From Diadema setosum (lineage: Eukaryota; Echinodermata; Echinoidea; Diadematoida; Diadematidae), in assembly GCF_964275005.1 (NCBI RefSeq), contig NC_092701.1, positions 7,949,955 through 8,013,954 on the forward strand: a stretch of 64,000 nucleotides of DNA, written 5' to 3'. A model generated the notes under the pieces. It saw only the letters and a program-made list of their open reading frames with translations. It had not been told where the DNA came from and ran no database searches. A program made the position numbers and the translations under genes. This document shows positions 12,637 to 23,369 of this stretch, piece after piece (position 1 is the first letter of the stretch; each line of letters starts with the position of its first letter).

Positions 12637-12746
12637 GGTTAGGGTTTTGGTTATGGTTAGGATTAGGGTTAGGGTTAGGGTTGGGGTTAGGGTTAGGGTT
12701 AGGGTTAGGGTTTGATGGTTAGGATTAGGATTAGGGTTAGGTTTAT
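12637..12746 (+). repeat. Interstitial telomere-like TTAGGG array
   Basis: About 110 bases of TTAGGG units with variants (TTAGGA, TTGGGG, TTTTGG) sit between the left inverted repeat of the nested insertion and the LINE fragment. The unit is that of vertebrate and echinoderm telomeres. The position inside a mobile composite argues for a captured or repaired interstitial tract rather than a chromosome end. Confidence 0.85.
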
Positions 12747-12749
12747 AGG

Positions 12750-13662
12750 AATAGGGTCCCCGACATGTCAACATCGGTAGCACTTGCATTACTCCGTCGA
12801 AAACAGCCCGTAATTTAGGTGTCATATTTGATCAGGAAATGTCATTTCGAAGTCATGTAACTCATATTCAGCGGAATGTTCGATATCAGTTGCGTAATTT
12901 AAGTTTCATAAGGAGATATTTGTCTAAATCTGCAGCTGAGATACTTATTCATGCTTTGATTTCTTCTCGGTTGGATTTTTCGAATTCATTGTTGTGTAAT
13001 CTTTCAAAAAAAGATGTCACAAAACTTCAACGGTTGCAAAATTCTGCTGCTCGACTGCTAACTTTTACTAAGAAGTTTGATTCCATGTCACCAGTTCTCC
13101 GTTCCTTACTTTGGTTACCTGTAGAAAAAAAGGATTATTTTCAAGATTCTGTTATTAGTACATCATTCAGTTCATTCTTTTTCCCCAATATACATAAGTA
13201 ATTCTGTTCAAAAATACAATCGGACACGAAGGCTACGTTCATCATCAGATGCATTCTTACTCCAAACACCCAGAGTAAAACATGGGTATGGTGATCGTGC
13301 TTTTTCCGTTATGGGACCAAAATTGTGGAATCAGTTACCTCTTCAGTTAAGGGAACTGTCATCTACAGAGTCATTCAAATCCAAACTTAAAACTTATCTG
13401 TTCCTTTCATACTGAGGACTGTAACTGCTGTATGTCATTAATATTGGATTAATATTGTATTTTTAATTGATATATGTTGTATTCTTTATTTGGTATATAT
13501 TTGCTTTTGTTTACCATTTTTTTCTTTGTTGAAATGTTTGAATATGTATATGCATGTAAATATATGATATTTTTTTTTTAATTTTTGAAGCGCCATGAGC
13601 ACTGAAAAGTGGACCTGTGCGCTATACAAGTAGCCACTATTATTATTATTATTATTATTATT
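12750..13662 (+). mobile_element. CR1/L2-type LINE, 3' end with ATT tail
   Basis: The translation T-A-R-N-L-G-V-I-F-D-Q-E-M-S-F (from about 12795), then S-A-A-E-I-L-I-H-A-L-I-S-S-R-L-D, Q-N-S-A-A-R-L-L, and after a frame change near 13140-13200 D-R-A-F-S-V-M-G-P-K-L-W-N and F-K-S-K-L-K-T-Y-L-F, is the standard C-terminal domain of CR1/L2 reverse transcriptases. The stop at about 13414 is followed by a 3' UTR with GCGCTATACAAG and an (ATT)n tail ending near 13662, as in L2 elements. The copy is 5'-truncated and lacks the catalytic core. Confidence 0.85.
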
Positions 13663-13989
13663 TGATAGATTTTTAGTTTCCCCAATCTGTGCCGTCTAAA
13701 AAAAAAAATAAAAAAAAAAACACGCGCCCCGGGGTGGGGGAGAGCAGGGGGGGGGGGGGGGTCGGCTGATACACCCACTATGGCTGCGCCCTGTGCCGTA
13801 AAATGTCTGCTGCCCTCAACGAACCCGAATCGGTCAATACTAGGGCGAGGCGCGCCGTGTAGCTGAGGGTTTATTACGTAACAAAGGCTTCTATATTGGG
13901 AAATCTGGCGACTTTCAGCACACTATAAACACTTTCAGCATGGTGCCTAAGTACGTATGGGCGGAAATCACTGATATCTCTATGGAAGA

Positions 13990-14400
13990 ACAAGATCGTC
14001 CAAAGAATGATTTCATGACTTCAACCCAGAAGACATTTAGCGTTGTGTATTTGCGTTATATGTCATAAACATACATGGACTTTAACCTTCAGATGATACC
14101 TCACATTCGTAACGTACACTCCTTGACCAAAGATTAAACTACGTTTCCTGAGGCTAAAGCCTCATTACGCCCAAAATATTACAGGCAGAGACAACAGTCG
14201 AAGCACACTCACGACTGAACATCACGCTGTTGGATTCCCGACTACTGACCACAGGTGAGAATACCTGAGTAAGTTACTCTTGTTTTTATTTTTCGTGGTG
14301 TGCATTCATTGTTTTATGAAATTCTCATTGTCAGCCAGTGTACGTGTAAAAAAAAAAAAAAAAAAAAAAAAATCAGGAGACACATCATGAAGTGACAAAC
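13990..14400 (+). repeat. Duplicated flank segment, copy B side
   Basis: It matches 34195-34553 before copy C, with shared landmarks ACATACATGGACTT (14067/34268), GTCGAAGCACACTCACGA (14195/34396) and TTGGATTCCCGACTACTGAC (14231/34431). An A-run at 14350-14372 is present only here. Copy C lacks the following 14400-16520, joining directly to the part that matches 16530 onward. Confidence 0.65.
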
Positions 14401-14550
14401 ATTGAATCGCTTGCCTTCTACATGCCTGGATTGATTGGACAATACAGTGTCATTAGAAATTAATATTGACTAGAAATAGGCATTCTCATTGAATCAAATA
14501 AGATGTTGTCAGAGAGGGAGAGGATGTGATTATCTCATTAGCAAAATAAT

Positions 14551-14662
14551 TAGTTATCTCCTGCTTGTTCACGAAATACGGGCAAATATCTACGGTCTGG
14601 TGCCATATTCCATGAGGCCGAAGATATTTCCCGTATTTCGTAAGAACAAGCAGGGGGTAACG
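14551..14662. repeat. Hairpin-forming inverted repeat
   Basis: GTTATCTCCTGCTTGTTCAC plus GAAATACGGGCAAATATCT on the left is mirrored by AGATATTTCCCGTATTTCGT plus AAGAACAAGCAGGGGGTAAC on the right. The arms are about 40 bases with a few mismatches around a loop of about 35 bases. This is a foldback-type miniature element without coding capacity. Confidence 0.6.
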
Positions 14663-14863
14663 ATTTTATCTTTTAGTGTAAGTGATAACCTTCTCACTGA
14701 TTTCCCCTCGTGAATGATGTTGAAATCGCCGGCTGTCAGCCATGATTATGTTGACTTTATAGGCCTACATGTACGTCTCGCGAGCATGCGATGCGCGCAT
14801 ACAAATACGCACACGTACACGCCATATAGAATACTGCAGTGCAGTAGCCAGATAGATATTATA

Positions 14864-15402
14864 CAGTGCACTCCCGTTATAACGAAATGCTCGGGATCGG
14901 CAGTTTTCTTTCGTTATAACGAAATTTCGTTATAACCGAACAAATACAATATATAACGAAAACAAGAAAACCATATATATATATATAATATTCTGTTTGC
15001 TGAATACTCATCTTACACTGGAAAGCTATGTGAATTGTGATGGGATAACTGTATTACAATAATAAACTCAAGTTCCCCTCAGAAACTGTGCGTGACACAA
15101 GGAGCGAACACACAGTGGTGTGAAGCATTCACCCATGCAGAGACGCTAGAAATGCTTGTTCCGCTACGTATTTTCGAAAGCAATATTCGCATTTCGTTAT
15201 AATGGAGCACATTTCTTTTGTTTTTCTTTGTCTGTGGAGCTCGGAAAAGACTTCGTTATAACGGAAATTTCGCTATAACCGTGTTCGTTATAAGCGAATT
15301 TTGCACCATAGACTTTAATGGTGATAATTTTGGGACCAGAAGATTTACTTCGTTATAACGAAATTTTGTTATAACCGTGTCCGTTGTAACGGGAGTGCAC
15401 TG
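14864..15402. mobile_element. Tc1/mariner-superfamily MITE, TA duplication
   Basis: The ends are CAGTGCACTCCCGTTATAAC and its near reverse complement GTAACGGGAGTGCACTG, flanked on both sides by TA (14862-14863 and 15403-15404). CAGT termini with TA duplication are characteristic of Tc1/mariner/pogo elements. Subterminal copies of TTCGTTATAACGAAATTTCG recur inside near 14910, 15250 and 15350, so the ends are internally repetitive. No transposase frame is present. Confidence 0.8.
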
Positions 15403-15404
15403 TA

Positions 15405-15575
15405 CAAATGATGCACAGGATAGAGTGCGTTAGTGTAGGCGTAGCGCACTCGAGGGTATTTACAATTGTGAAACATGCACGAGGCGAAGCCGAGTGCATG
15501 TTGCACTACATTGTAAATACCCGAGAGTGAGCTACGCCTCCACTAACGCCACGAAATAATCCTGTGCATCATTTG
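15405..15575. repeat. Foldback hairpin abutting the TA element
   Basis: CAAATGATGCACAGGAT and about 45 further bases on the left pair with the right arm ending ATCCTGTGCATCATTTG. The loop contains GCACGAGGCGAAGCCGAGTGC, itself a short inverted repeat. The arms are about 61-65 bases with scattered mismatches. It begins directly after the TA duplication of the neighbouring element, as if that element inserted at its edge. Confidence 0.6.
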
Positions 15576-16529
15576 TTTTATAAAATGGGTCGAAAATTCG
15601 AAAACTAACAGCATTTTTCACGTACCTTTGTGGGTCAAGACGTCCGACGATGTCCGTCCCAAACATTTACGCACGTCGCACTCGGAAATCCCGCACATAC
15701 AGTATAAGTATGATGGGGGTTTAGGTTTCCGGACACTTAAGTTCCCGCATGAAAACTTACTTATTTTACATAGAACATGCACCCTTTACCTTAAAGACTT
15801 GATATAGACTCCTCATATAGGCCTACTAGACAACATACTCTGAAAATGGCGTGAGAATTAGTGGTGAAAATGATTTGCATGCTTGGCGGAGGTCTGCGCT
15901 CTCAGAGTGCTTCTCTAGTTTTAAATGTTATAAAGCCACTTTTGCTATTTTGGTTCTTTCCCAGGCTCAAGAGCGCGGGGGGGGGGGGGGGGGTACAATG
16001 TACCCCTATATAACTTTGCTATTATGTGATGTATTGTCGTCATAATTATATTTGGCACATGCGTATAGCAACTCAAACTCTACATGACTGTGCATTCGAA
16101 CTTTTTCAAGGTCACCCATGGAGGGCGCTATTTATAAAAAAAAAACGAATACATCGGAAATATGCTAAAAACATGAATTTTTTTGTATGACTTCTTTATC
16201 CCAAGTAGGCCTATATAATATTTGTCATTATAGACCAATCATTTAACTCCTTCATAAAATACATGAAATGGCTATTTTACACACTATTATATTGTTGATT
16301 GAAATTCGAGCACAAAAAAGACGTTAAATCTGACTGACATGGTTGTCAGTTGGCGGTTGCCATGGCAGTCAGCAATCTCTAATACATGTATAACTAAATT
16401 ATGCATATAAAATTCAAAATAGTCGCAATAAGATTTTAGGAAAAGTCACCAAATTTGGTTGAATTAGATTAAGTGCGAAGGAGTGGGAAATGAAATTCTA
16501 GTGGGGGGGGGGGGCACAATGGCCCCCTC
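15576..16529. other. Non-genic stretch present only before copy B
   Basis: AT-rich sequence with a G-run (15975-15993) and a second at 16502-16514. There is no counterpart before copy C. No gene, RNA or clear transposon ends are visible. Confidence 0.4.
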
Positions 16530-16979
16530 GGGCTTTATAGGGTTAATGTGTGCGTGTGTGGTGGTGGGGGGGGGGGGGTGAATTCTGCGGATGGGGGTTC
16601 AAGGATCAATCATGGTTCCCCCATTAACCTTGCTTCGACGGGTCCTAATCTTCAGATCGACCCCTCGGAAAGTCATGGGTATATTGTTGATTTCATTTGA
16701 CCGTTTTCCGAATATCTTTTTTTTCCCGTTTCTTTTTCTTATTAAAGGGACAAAAGTGTGGGGATGCAGCCCCCGATATCCGCGGCCCCTATCAAGACTT
16801 CCTAGATAAGTAGAAGTCTTATAAGACTTCTACTTATCTAGAAAAAGGCAGAAAACGACGGTGAGGAGAAGAAGAAAAAGACAAACGGAAATAAAAACAG
16901 ATAAAAGACAAACTCATCCTATAGCTTTGCAGTCAAACATTTTGATGTAAATGACAAATTGAGACTCATTCCTTCATTC

Positions 16980-17030
<51 letters not shown>

Positions 17031-17340
17031 TTTAATTTACAGTTCGTGTATCTTCCCGAGTCCCACTGAGTAATGTTGCGGTAATCATACCTTCCCCTCT
17101 ATAGTAAGAGGCAAAACACTCTGTCCCGCGGATAGGACATAAAATGGAGGTGCCGTGTATGAGAGAGTCACAACTCATACATGCAAAAGATTCCGCTTCA
17201 TTATTTTATTCATTGCAAAGAGTAGGGTTCCTAATCCGGGTAAGCTACGAGCAAGCTCCTTGATACGGGCTATCCATCAGCCATCTTCTCAGATGAAATG
17301 AAACTACCCTAAAAAGAAAACAGTTATACTGACTTCTTAA
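16530..17340 (+). repeat. Duplicated proximal flank of copy B
   Basis: It matches 34558-35344 before copy C: TTATAGGGTTAATGTGTGCG (16536), GGGGTTCAAGGATCAAT (16593), GCTTCGACGGGTCCTAA (16632) and CTCGGAAAGTCATGGGTATA (16663). A (TA)n plus T-run at 16979-17033 occurs only in the B copy. The dispersed repeat at 17090-17300 is inside it. The conservation is non-coding, and this is where the promoter should lie, although no TATA box stands out. Confidence 0.6.
16802..16841. repeat. Perfect 40-bp palindrome
   Basis: CTAGATAAGTAGAAGTCTTA is followed with no spacer by its exact reverse complement. The matching place before copy C (near 34827) has only one degenerate half, so the palindrome arose in the B copy after duplication. 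Confidence 0.9.
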
Positions 17341-17445
17341 CTCCAAACAAAACAAGTTCCTGATAACACTTAGATACAGAGTTAATTTTGTTTTCATTTG
17401 TTCTTTTTCATGCAAAAGAACAGGGTTACTGTGACTTCATACGGC

Positions 17446-17710
17446 ATGGCTCCTCAAGTAGTACTCGTGACTGGATGTTCGTCAGGTATCGGGCTCTCTA
17501 CGGCTCGACGTCTCGCACAAGACCCCGATCAACGCTACCTTGTCATCGCTACCGTCATTGCCATGGCAGAAAAGGCCGAGTTAGTAGCCGCCGTTGGGGA
17601 CGCTATTGATAAGACAATCTTCATCAAGGAGATGGACATCACTAAGGATGAAGACATCACTCGAGTAGTTGCTGACGTCATGAAAACACATGGAGGCATC
17701 GATATTCTCA
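17446..17710 (+). CDS. Copy B exon 1 (cofactor-binding half)
   Basis: It encodes residues 1-88, from [10 protein letters not shown] to GGIDIL, and ends in phase 1 before the donor GTAAGC. It holds the glycine-rich TGxxxGIG turn and D64. Instead of the ATMRDL of RDH8 it reads ATVIAM, so the Arg that usually contacts the 2'-phosphate of NADP is not in its usual place. Confidence 0.92.
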
Positions 17711-20700
17711 GTAAGCACTTTCTGGGCTCACCAATTTCTGTCACTGCACGATCAGATTAATCTCGAAACGGTCAATTTACAGGTGACTTCGGTCTGTAGT
17801 TTACAGGTTAAAGATGTGTAGTAATTGTCGCCAGAAAAACAAAATAACAACAATGTTCAATGCCTGAATTACTGCTTCGCCATTGCATTCCTGGTTTCAC
17901 TAATAAAATACAAGTATAGCGAAGAGTATTTCGCCAGATTCCACCATATTGAAAGTGTTTGATTTCTTCTTTCCTCTTCATAGCCCTCGGATTTTGACGA
18001 TCTTGTTTATCATTCAGTGTTTGTTACTATCCGTCTAGCCTTTGTTTCTATATAGGCTTAACATCAATTTTTTTTTTTCAGCCATCGTCAGGTTTATTTG
18101 CAACGTCAAATCCTTAAAAAAAGGTGAATTTACTATAATGTGTTGTCAAGAGTTTTCTTTGTTTGCTTTGGGTTCATTCAAAGTATGGGGAATGAAATCA
18201 ACTCGCTTCGGACGCACAAAGACAATAATTATTGACATCATCTGAAATGCAACCGCAATGTATTGGCCAGTGTCATAATTTGTTGACTAGTGGAAATTCA
18301 GAAGTTTTTGGTGCGATGACCTACTCGTGATGATTGGAATGTTCACATTCATTCCTCATTCGTCAGTCAACGTAGCGGGCGTTCCTGGCATAGGGCTCCC
18401 AGAACGTACGTCTCGTGCCACGATCGACAAAATCTTCAACGTAAACACTATCGGCACGATCCGACTCACTCTGGCAATACTACCTCACATGAAGCAGAAA
18501 AAGACGGGAAAAATCATCAGTGTCTCGAGTACAGCCGGAAAGCAAGGTACGGAAACACAGTTTGCCTGCAAAAATTATTGTCAAAGTTCTTCATTCAAAG
18601 CATGTCGTCTTTTGAAAACTTTATGAACATCTAATTCAATGATGGATTACTATCTCAATCGTGGATATCCTTCTCATATTTTTGTTACTCCCCACTTTGT
18701 CTCCTTCATCTCGTTTGAAATGCATTCTCTATCCAACAAAGAAACTGACGTCAATACCAGATACCAAAATGTCGCCAAATTGTATGTTGGTGACAGTAGG
18801 GCTTGACCAAATTCTTATCTTAAACCGAGTCCTCAAAATCTTGCTCTCAGACGAAGCTGAACGAACACAAAGAATGAATAAACAAGATGGCGAATTTCTG
18901 GCGAAGGGAAAAGTGAATTCAGTTCTGCATGATGGTTATGATAGTAATGATGATGATAATCATTATCATAACGATAGTGATAACGATTTTATTTTCTCCC
19001 CAAATACCGGCCTGTGTTTCATATCACGCTATGTATACAATTAAAGTCGCTATTCGCTTAAATTTCCAAACTGCGCAATATATTCGACGTTCAAAGTATG
19101 CTGTCAAGATTAATAGGCGTAATATGGAAGTTACTCTCCTTACAAGACAACGCCCAGAGTAAACTGTTCATCTTTCAAGTCCTTCAAAAGAAAAGTATTG
19201 CAAAATTTTCAGTAAACAGATATTTACTGGTAACGCAGTGCCTTCTAGTAAAGCTGCTGTAAGCGCGACACCACGGATTATTTTTGTCAGCTGAAATCAC
19301 GTCGTTACGTATAATCGTAATTTCACAACGTTCTTTTTTTTTTAAAGTATAATTGCTGAAAAAATTAAAACGTTTGAATGGTAATGATTTGCAAACCTAC
19401 TTCTGGAATTATTCTAATTGTCCATATTCATCACCTGTACCAAAGTACCATAGAACCAAATTACCCTTACCAAAGTAACCAATAGTTTCATCCTATTGCA
19501 TTACATTTTAGTGCCTCATTTTCAAATTCAAATTCAAATTCAAATTTATAATGAATATAATCATAATGTGTACTCACGTGTGCAGTGTACATGAAATTAC
19601 AGGTTTACCATACGCCGAGTTCTACACCGCTTCTAAGTTTGCCTTGGAAGGATTCTTTGAATCGCTGCTCTGCACTGTCAGGTCATTCAACATCAGGTAT
19701 ATTATGTGTTCAGTGTAGTGTAAATTTGTCTTAAACTAACGTGTTTTTTTTTTTTTTTCAAACAAGGAAATTGGAAGCAACCTTACTATGTGAATTTAAT
19801 GAATGAAGAAATGTTACAAATATACATATTTATTTATTTCTTGTTGTACTTTTTTGTAGCTTTGATAAATCGATGTGCTGTCATCAAGAAGATTACTACA
19901 ATTCGTGATGTCACAGCAGGGCAACGATATAAAGGAAATATAGAGAGAATTCGGATGTGCTTAAACTCTGTTTTTCATGAAAAGGACTTATTCCTTCCAC
20001 TATTTTACTGACATAAAATAATGTGGTATTATATGCCTTGGCATCTGAAAGATGCGGAGTGCTCTTTCATCATGCAAATAAAAAAACCCGACAAACACAA
20101 ATGAAAATGTATTGTATTCCGAATAGTTGTTATCAACTTATCAAACGATGACGGCACGTGAATTGATAGGAAGTGGAAGCTATTGAACCGACTATCCGAG
20201 TTTCCTCAAATTCACTATCCGTGTGCATAATATTGCTGCATTGAATAAATGCACAAGTTTATCATGTTTATTTCAACTTTAAGAGGAGATAATTCATTAG
20301 CTCACCCGAGCCAAAGGCTCAACTGAGCTATTCCGATTATACCGCCCGTAATTTTCTTGTTTTCTTGTTATATTATCAACCCCTCGAAAACGCGAGGTCA
20401 ACGTTACCTTAAAGCCCTAAAATCAAGGACTCTTTATAAGTCTTCTTTTCTTAAAACCAACAGAGATAGAGCTAGTTTAGAATTATCAGTAAGTACATTT
20501 GGCAATTGTACTTTCAAATTTTATTCACGGCGGATTTGGGTGTGCACCCTTGCAGGGGACAAACTGGGTCCAATTTTCCACATTTTCATCATCTTCTGGA
20601 AAAGGCATGGACACTAAATTTGCAGCTAGCATCCCAATGGTAATAGGATTTCAGTTCAAACGGGCATCATGCCCACTTTGAGGCCACCAGGGGGCGTAGA

Positions 20701-21442
20701 ACCCTAAACCAATAAATCTTTGAAAACTTCTTCTATAAAATCGGAAATAATAGAGCTAGAATGTAAGTGCAGTTTTAGGTTTGTGTGCATGTTATAGATC
20801 CATTTTGTTTAGGCCTGGGAGAGGGGAAAATTGTGGGGGCTGATTTTCAAATTTTCGTCTTACTTTTGAAAACGCATTTCCCCCCAAACCCGACAAGTAT
20901 CCAAATATTATCGGTATAGGTTTTCACATTTGACATTTCAAACTTAAAAAAACAAATGCATGATATAACACATATTTTCAACAAACCTAGCTGGTATCAT
21001 TGAGTGATAAAATAGTTTTACAAAAGATCTAAGATTAATTAAAATTCAATAGATTTATAATTCATTAAGAAATCAAAACCTCTATCTTATCTTCATATCT
21101 TTTCATACGTGTATCATAATTATGCAAAAATCGTCTATATTTTATGAAGACACGACATTGTATTTACCTAAAAGCTTTCATTACCATTAACGTTAGCCTA
21201 CTCTTTCTAGAGGGAGGTGTCACGAAAACCCATACAGTGTATATCATCTATGTCATCCAGAAAATACTTCAGATATTTTCATTAAGTTATCATGTGCTGA
21301 ACGATACTGACTGACTGACTGATATGATTTTGGGAATCATCTTGAAAACAAAGACCACAAAGTCACTGTTACTAGAAGATGTCCATCTGACAAGTCTCTC
21401 GTGTCTCGGCCATCTTTAAGTAGAAGCAAAAGTCTTGTTAGT

Positions 21443-21485
<43 letters not shown>

Positions 21486-21861
21486 TGTGGCAGTATGTAT
21501 ACTTTCAAAATTCACGCACTTCTGATTCCGCCTTAGGATATGCATGATCGAACCAACCAAGGTGAAGACAGCAATGTTTCAGTCTGTTCTGTCTGAAACC
21601 GACGGCCTGAGCAAAAACGATACCGTCCATGAAATCGATCGACGTCAGATGAGATACTTTTGCGACCATGTGGCTGCGTCCCCCTCCATGTCAGTGGACG
21701 ACGTGGTCAACGTCTTGACGAAATGCGTCGAGGTCGAAGACCCGGTTTTCAGACACCTGGTCGTTCCTCCTGAGCTCAAGGAGGCGATGGGAGAAGACGT
21801 TGCCGACCTGACGGGGGAAAAGTCGATCGCCTCAATGCGGAAGATGATTGGGGCTATGTAG
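17446..21861 (+). CDS. SDR copy B, RDH8/17beta-HSD1-like, complete
   Basis: An NADP(H)-type short-chain dehydrogenase/reductase of 287 residues from four exons: 17446-17710, 18367-18546, 19603-19696 and 21537-21861 (864 nt, in frame, all GT-AG). The cofactor motif TGCSSGIG is at residues 9-16, D64 lies in the EMDIT strand end, NVAG (usually NNAG) is at 90-93, N115 in FNVNTIG, the likely catalytic Ser at 143, and Y156-T-A-S-K160. The best remembered relatives are vertebrate RDH8 (photoreceptor all-trans-retinol dehydrogenase, about 311 aa) and HSD17B1; shared blocks include LAQDP...RYLVIAT and SKFALEGFFESL. The start MAPQ is chosen because it is conserved in C and D; an in-frame ATG 36 bases upstream is not. 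There is no signal peptide, so it is probably cytosolic or membrane-peripheral. The substrate is unknown. Confidence 0.92.
18367..18546 (+). CDS. Copy B exon 2 (NAG strand to catalytic Ser)
   Basis: After the acceptor TTCGTCAG, the exon completes an Ile codon and encodes residues to K-Q-(G)149, including [16 protein letters not shown], the LPHMKQKK helix end and ISVSSTAG. It ends in phase 1 before GTACGG. Confidence 0.92.
18547..19602 (+). other. Copy B intron 2
   Basis: The outer parts match copy C intron 2 (36971-37361). About 18682-19555 is present only in B. That part has an (ATTCAA)-like run near 19520 and a GATGAT-rich run near 18935-18990, and I see no transposon ends. Confidence 0.6.
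19603..19696 (+). CDS. Copy B exon 3 (catalytic YxxxK)
   Basis: The acceptor is AAATTACAG. The 94-nt exon encodes [23 protein letters not shown] and S-F-N-I, ending in phase 2 before GTATAT. Y156 and K160 are the catalytic pair. Confidence 0.92.
19697..21536 (+). other. Copy B intron 3
   Basis: Homologous to copy A intron 3. A (TG)n microsatellite at 21442-21482 lies about 60 bases before the acceptor. Copy C lacks the interior, about 19892-21338. Confidence 0.7.
21442..21482 (+). repeat. (TG)n microsatellite
   Basis: About twenty TG units lie close to the acceptor of exon 4 in copy B. Copy C has a shorter, broken GT tract with a T-run at the same place (37748-37785). Confidence 0.9.
21537..21861 (+). 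CDS. Copy B exon 4 (C-terminal region)
   Basis: The acceptor is CGCCTTAG, and the exon runs to stop TAG at 21859-21861. It has one codon fewer than A and C (D/N-V-L-T-K for D-V-L-M-T-K). Substitutions such as D-V-V-N and E-V-E-D distinguish it. Confidence 0.9.
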
Positions 21862-23286
21862 ATAGTTAGATCTATTGTTAATTACGCTCGTGAGCATTAT
21901 ATCATAGCACCTATACATTGCTACTGGAAATATAGATATAACATATCAAAGTCCAATCATCATCGGGTGTATACCGGCCGTCAGATGGTAAAACGGTCTA
22001 TCTCGAAAATTGCTGTTCTGAGAAAAATGACTTTAAAGTTTAGAGGTTTGAGCTTTTTTACGAGATGGGTATAATGCATTTTTAGCAATGGGACAAGAAG
22101 AAGCATATCAAACACTGATAACTGAAGAATTTTGTGCTTATTTGGGGTTTTAATTATAAAATAAATGAGATTTTTGTGCAGATAGACTGTTTAACCACAG
22201 CACATGTATACACTCCGCTACACATCATAAGATGGTAAAATGGTCTATCTTCTAGATAGACCACAAACACTATTGCCATACTATGGTAAAATGGTCTATC
22301 TTTTAGTTAGACCATTTTACCGTTTTATCTTGTGGTTTTAAAGTGGTCTTTCTTCCCAGATGAAAGTTTTGCAAAAATACTGAAGTTTAGCGTACGGCCG
22401 GATGTCAAGCGCGTTTTTGCCGAAAAATGCCTTTTTTAGCCAAAAATTTGAAAGAATATCAAAAAATCAAGATTTTTACTTTTTTATCGAAAAAATTAAT
22501 AGTTTATAAGTACCTTTTAAACTAGAAATGTGTTATCTTCCATTTCAAGTGTAGAACCTAACTAATATACATTTGAAAGTAGAATATTACACGCACATAT
22601 ATGGCGCAATGAAACATAAAACCGTTATTTCTAATTTGCAGAATCTACCAATATTTCAAAGTTGTTTTTTTTTAAACTACCGAAATCAGTCTATTCAAAC
22701 GTTTTTATTTGTTCGAAATATAATTTATGTTCTGATATCTTATGCAGCAAAGAAATTATAAGATAAGGCGAAAGATAACTAGTTTTATGTTATCCTAAAT
22801 GGGACAATGTATTTTTTACTGGACGCGCATTTTGAATGGAAAATCGAATGCATAGCGTAGGCCCATATATATTGTACATGGTATAGTGCGTGTAGGTATA
22901 CTTATCTTACATAATCGGCAAAGTCAATGGACAGGTTGGATAGCTGACTGCAAAAACCCTTTGTGAGACCTTGATATGACTGAAATGTGCTTATTTGCCA
23001 GAAAAAAAAAATACAAAGAGGGCTGGTCAGTAATGTTGTTACCATGGCAACTGATCAGTTAGGTCACTCCCAGAAACTTTCAAATATTCATGATTTTAAA
23101 ACGTAGAAGTGTTGAAACATGTTTTTGTATGTGTGTGTGAGAAATGTATTAATCTATCTAATCTGTTTAACAATGAAACCTGCTTATACCAGTTATATAT
23201 AGATTGCTTACTATGTTTGGAAATGGTTGTCATGGAAACCGTGATAACAAATCACGTTTTACTTGGCAAGATTACGGTACCAAATC

Positions 23287-23369
23287 TCCCATCCTGCATA
23301 CTCAACCTCCCCCTCACCCCCCTCCCCCCCCCCTCCCCCCCTCCCCCCCCCCTCCCCCCCCCCCCCCCG
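23287..23369 (+). repeat. Long C-rich tract
   Basis: An almost pure run of C with single T and A interruptions inside the 4.85-kb element. It generates two overlapping proline-rich frames that are not genes. Confidence 0.85.

Larger units (their letters stand above)
12563..13733. mobile_element. Nested insertion with own inverted repeats
   Basis: Both ends carry AGACGGCACAGATTGGGG (12585-12602) and its reverse complement (about 13680-13697). Outside these lie a T-run on the left, an A-rich run on the right, and a CCCCGGGG-type edge. Inside are a degenerate TTAGGG array and a LINE 3' end. The uninterrupted relative at 8847-9176 shows the empty site. The edges fall in C/G runs, so the target duplication cannot be read exactly. 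Confidence 0.55.
12333..13837. mobile_element. Inverted-repeat element carrying a nested insertion
   Basis: The outer ends TTGACCGATTCTGTGACG and CGAATCGGTCAA belong to the family seen at 8847-9176, in reverse orientation. The outer parts (12333-12562 and 13734-13837) join into the same sequence as the uninterrupted copy: ACATGTTGCCC next to GGGGTGGGGGAGAGCAGGGG. Everything between 12563 and 13733 is a later insertion. Confidence 0.65.
7704..13990. other. B-specific island replacing the flank
   Basis: Between the shared landmarks at 7703 and 13990, copy B has 6.3 kb and copy C (33213-34195) has about 1 kb, with no visible similarity. The B island is richer in CpG and GC than its surroundings (for example 8100-8170, 9180-9440, 9730-9920 and 12120-12310). 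It holds several inverted-repeat elements listed separately, but no gene that I can recognise. Confidence 0.6.

Noticed and set aside
12538-12825. Frame rich in N-P and T-L pairs
   Set aside because: It is the translated complement of the TTAGGG array.
17410-17445. In-frame upstream ATG of copy B adding 12 residues
   Set aside because: The extension is absent from C and D, whereas MAPQ/MTPQ is shared by all three.
17535-17744. Minus-strand frames opposite exon 1 (also 35949-36158) and exon 4 (2710-2892, 37888-38070)
   Set aside because: They exist because of codon composition of the real exons on the + strand and have no family similarity of their own.
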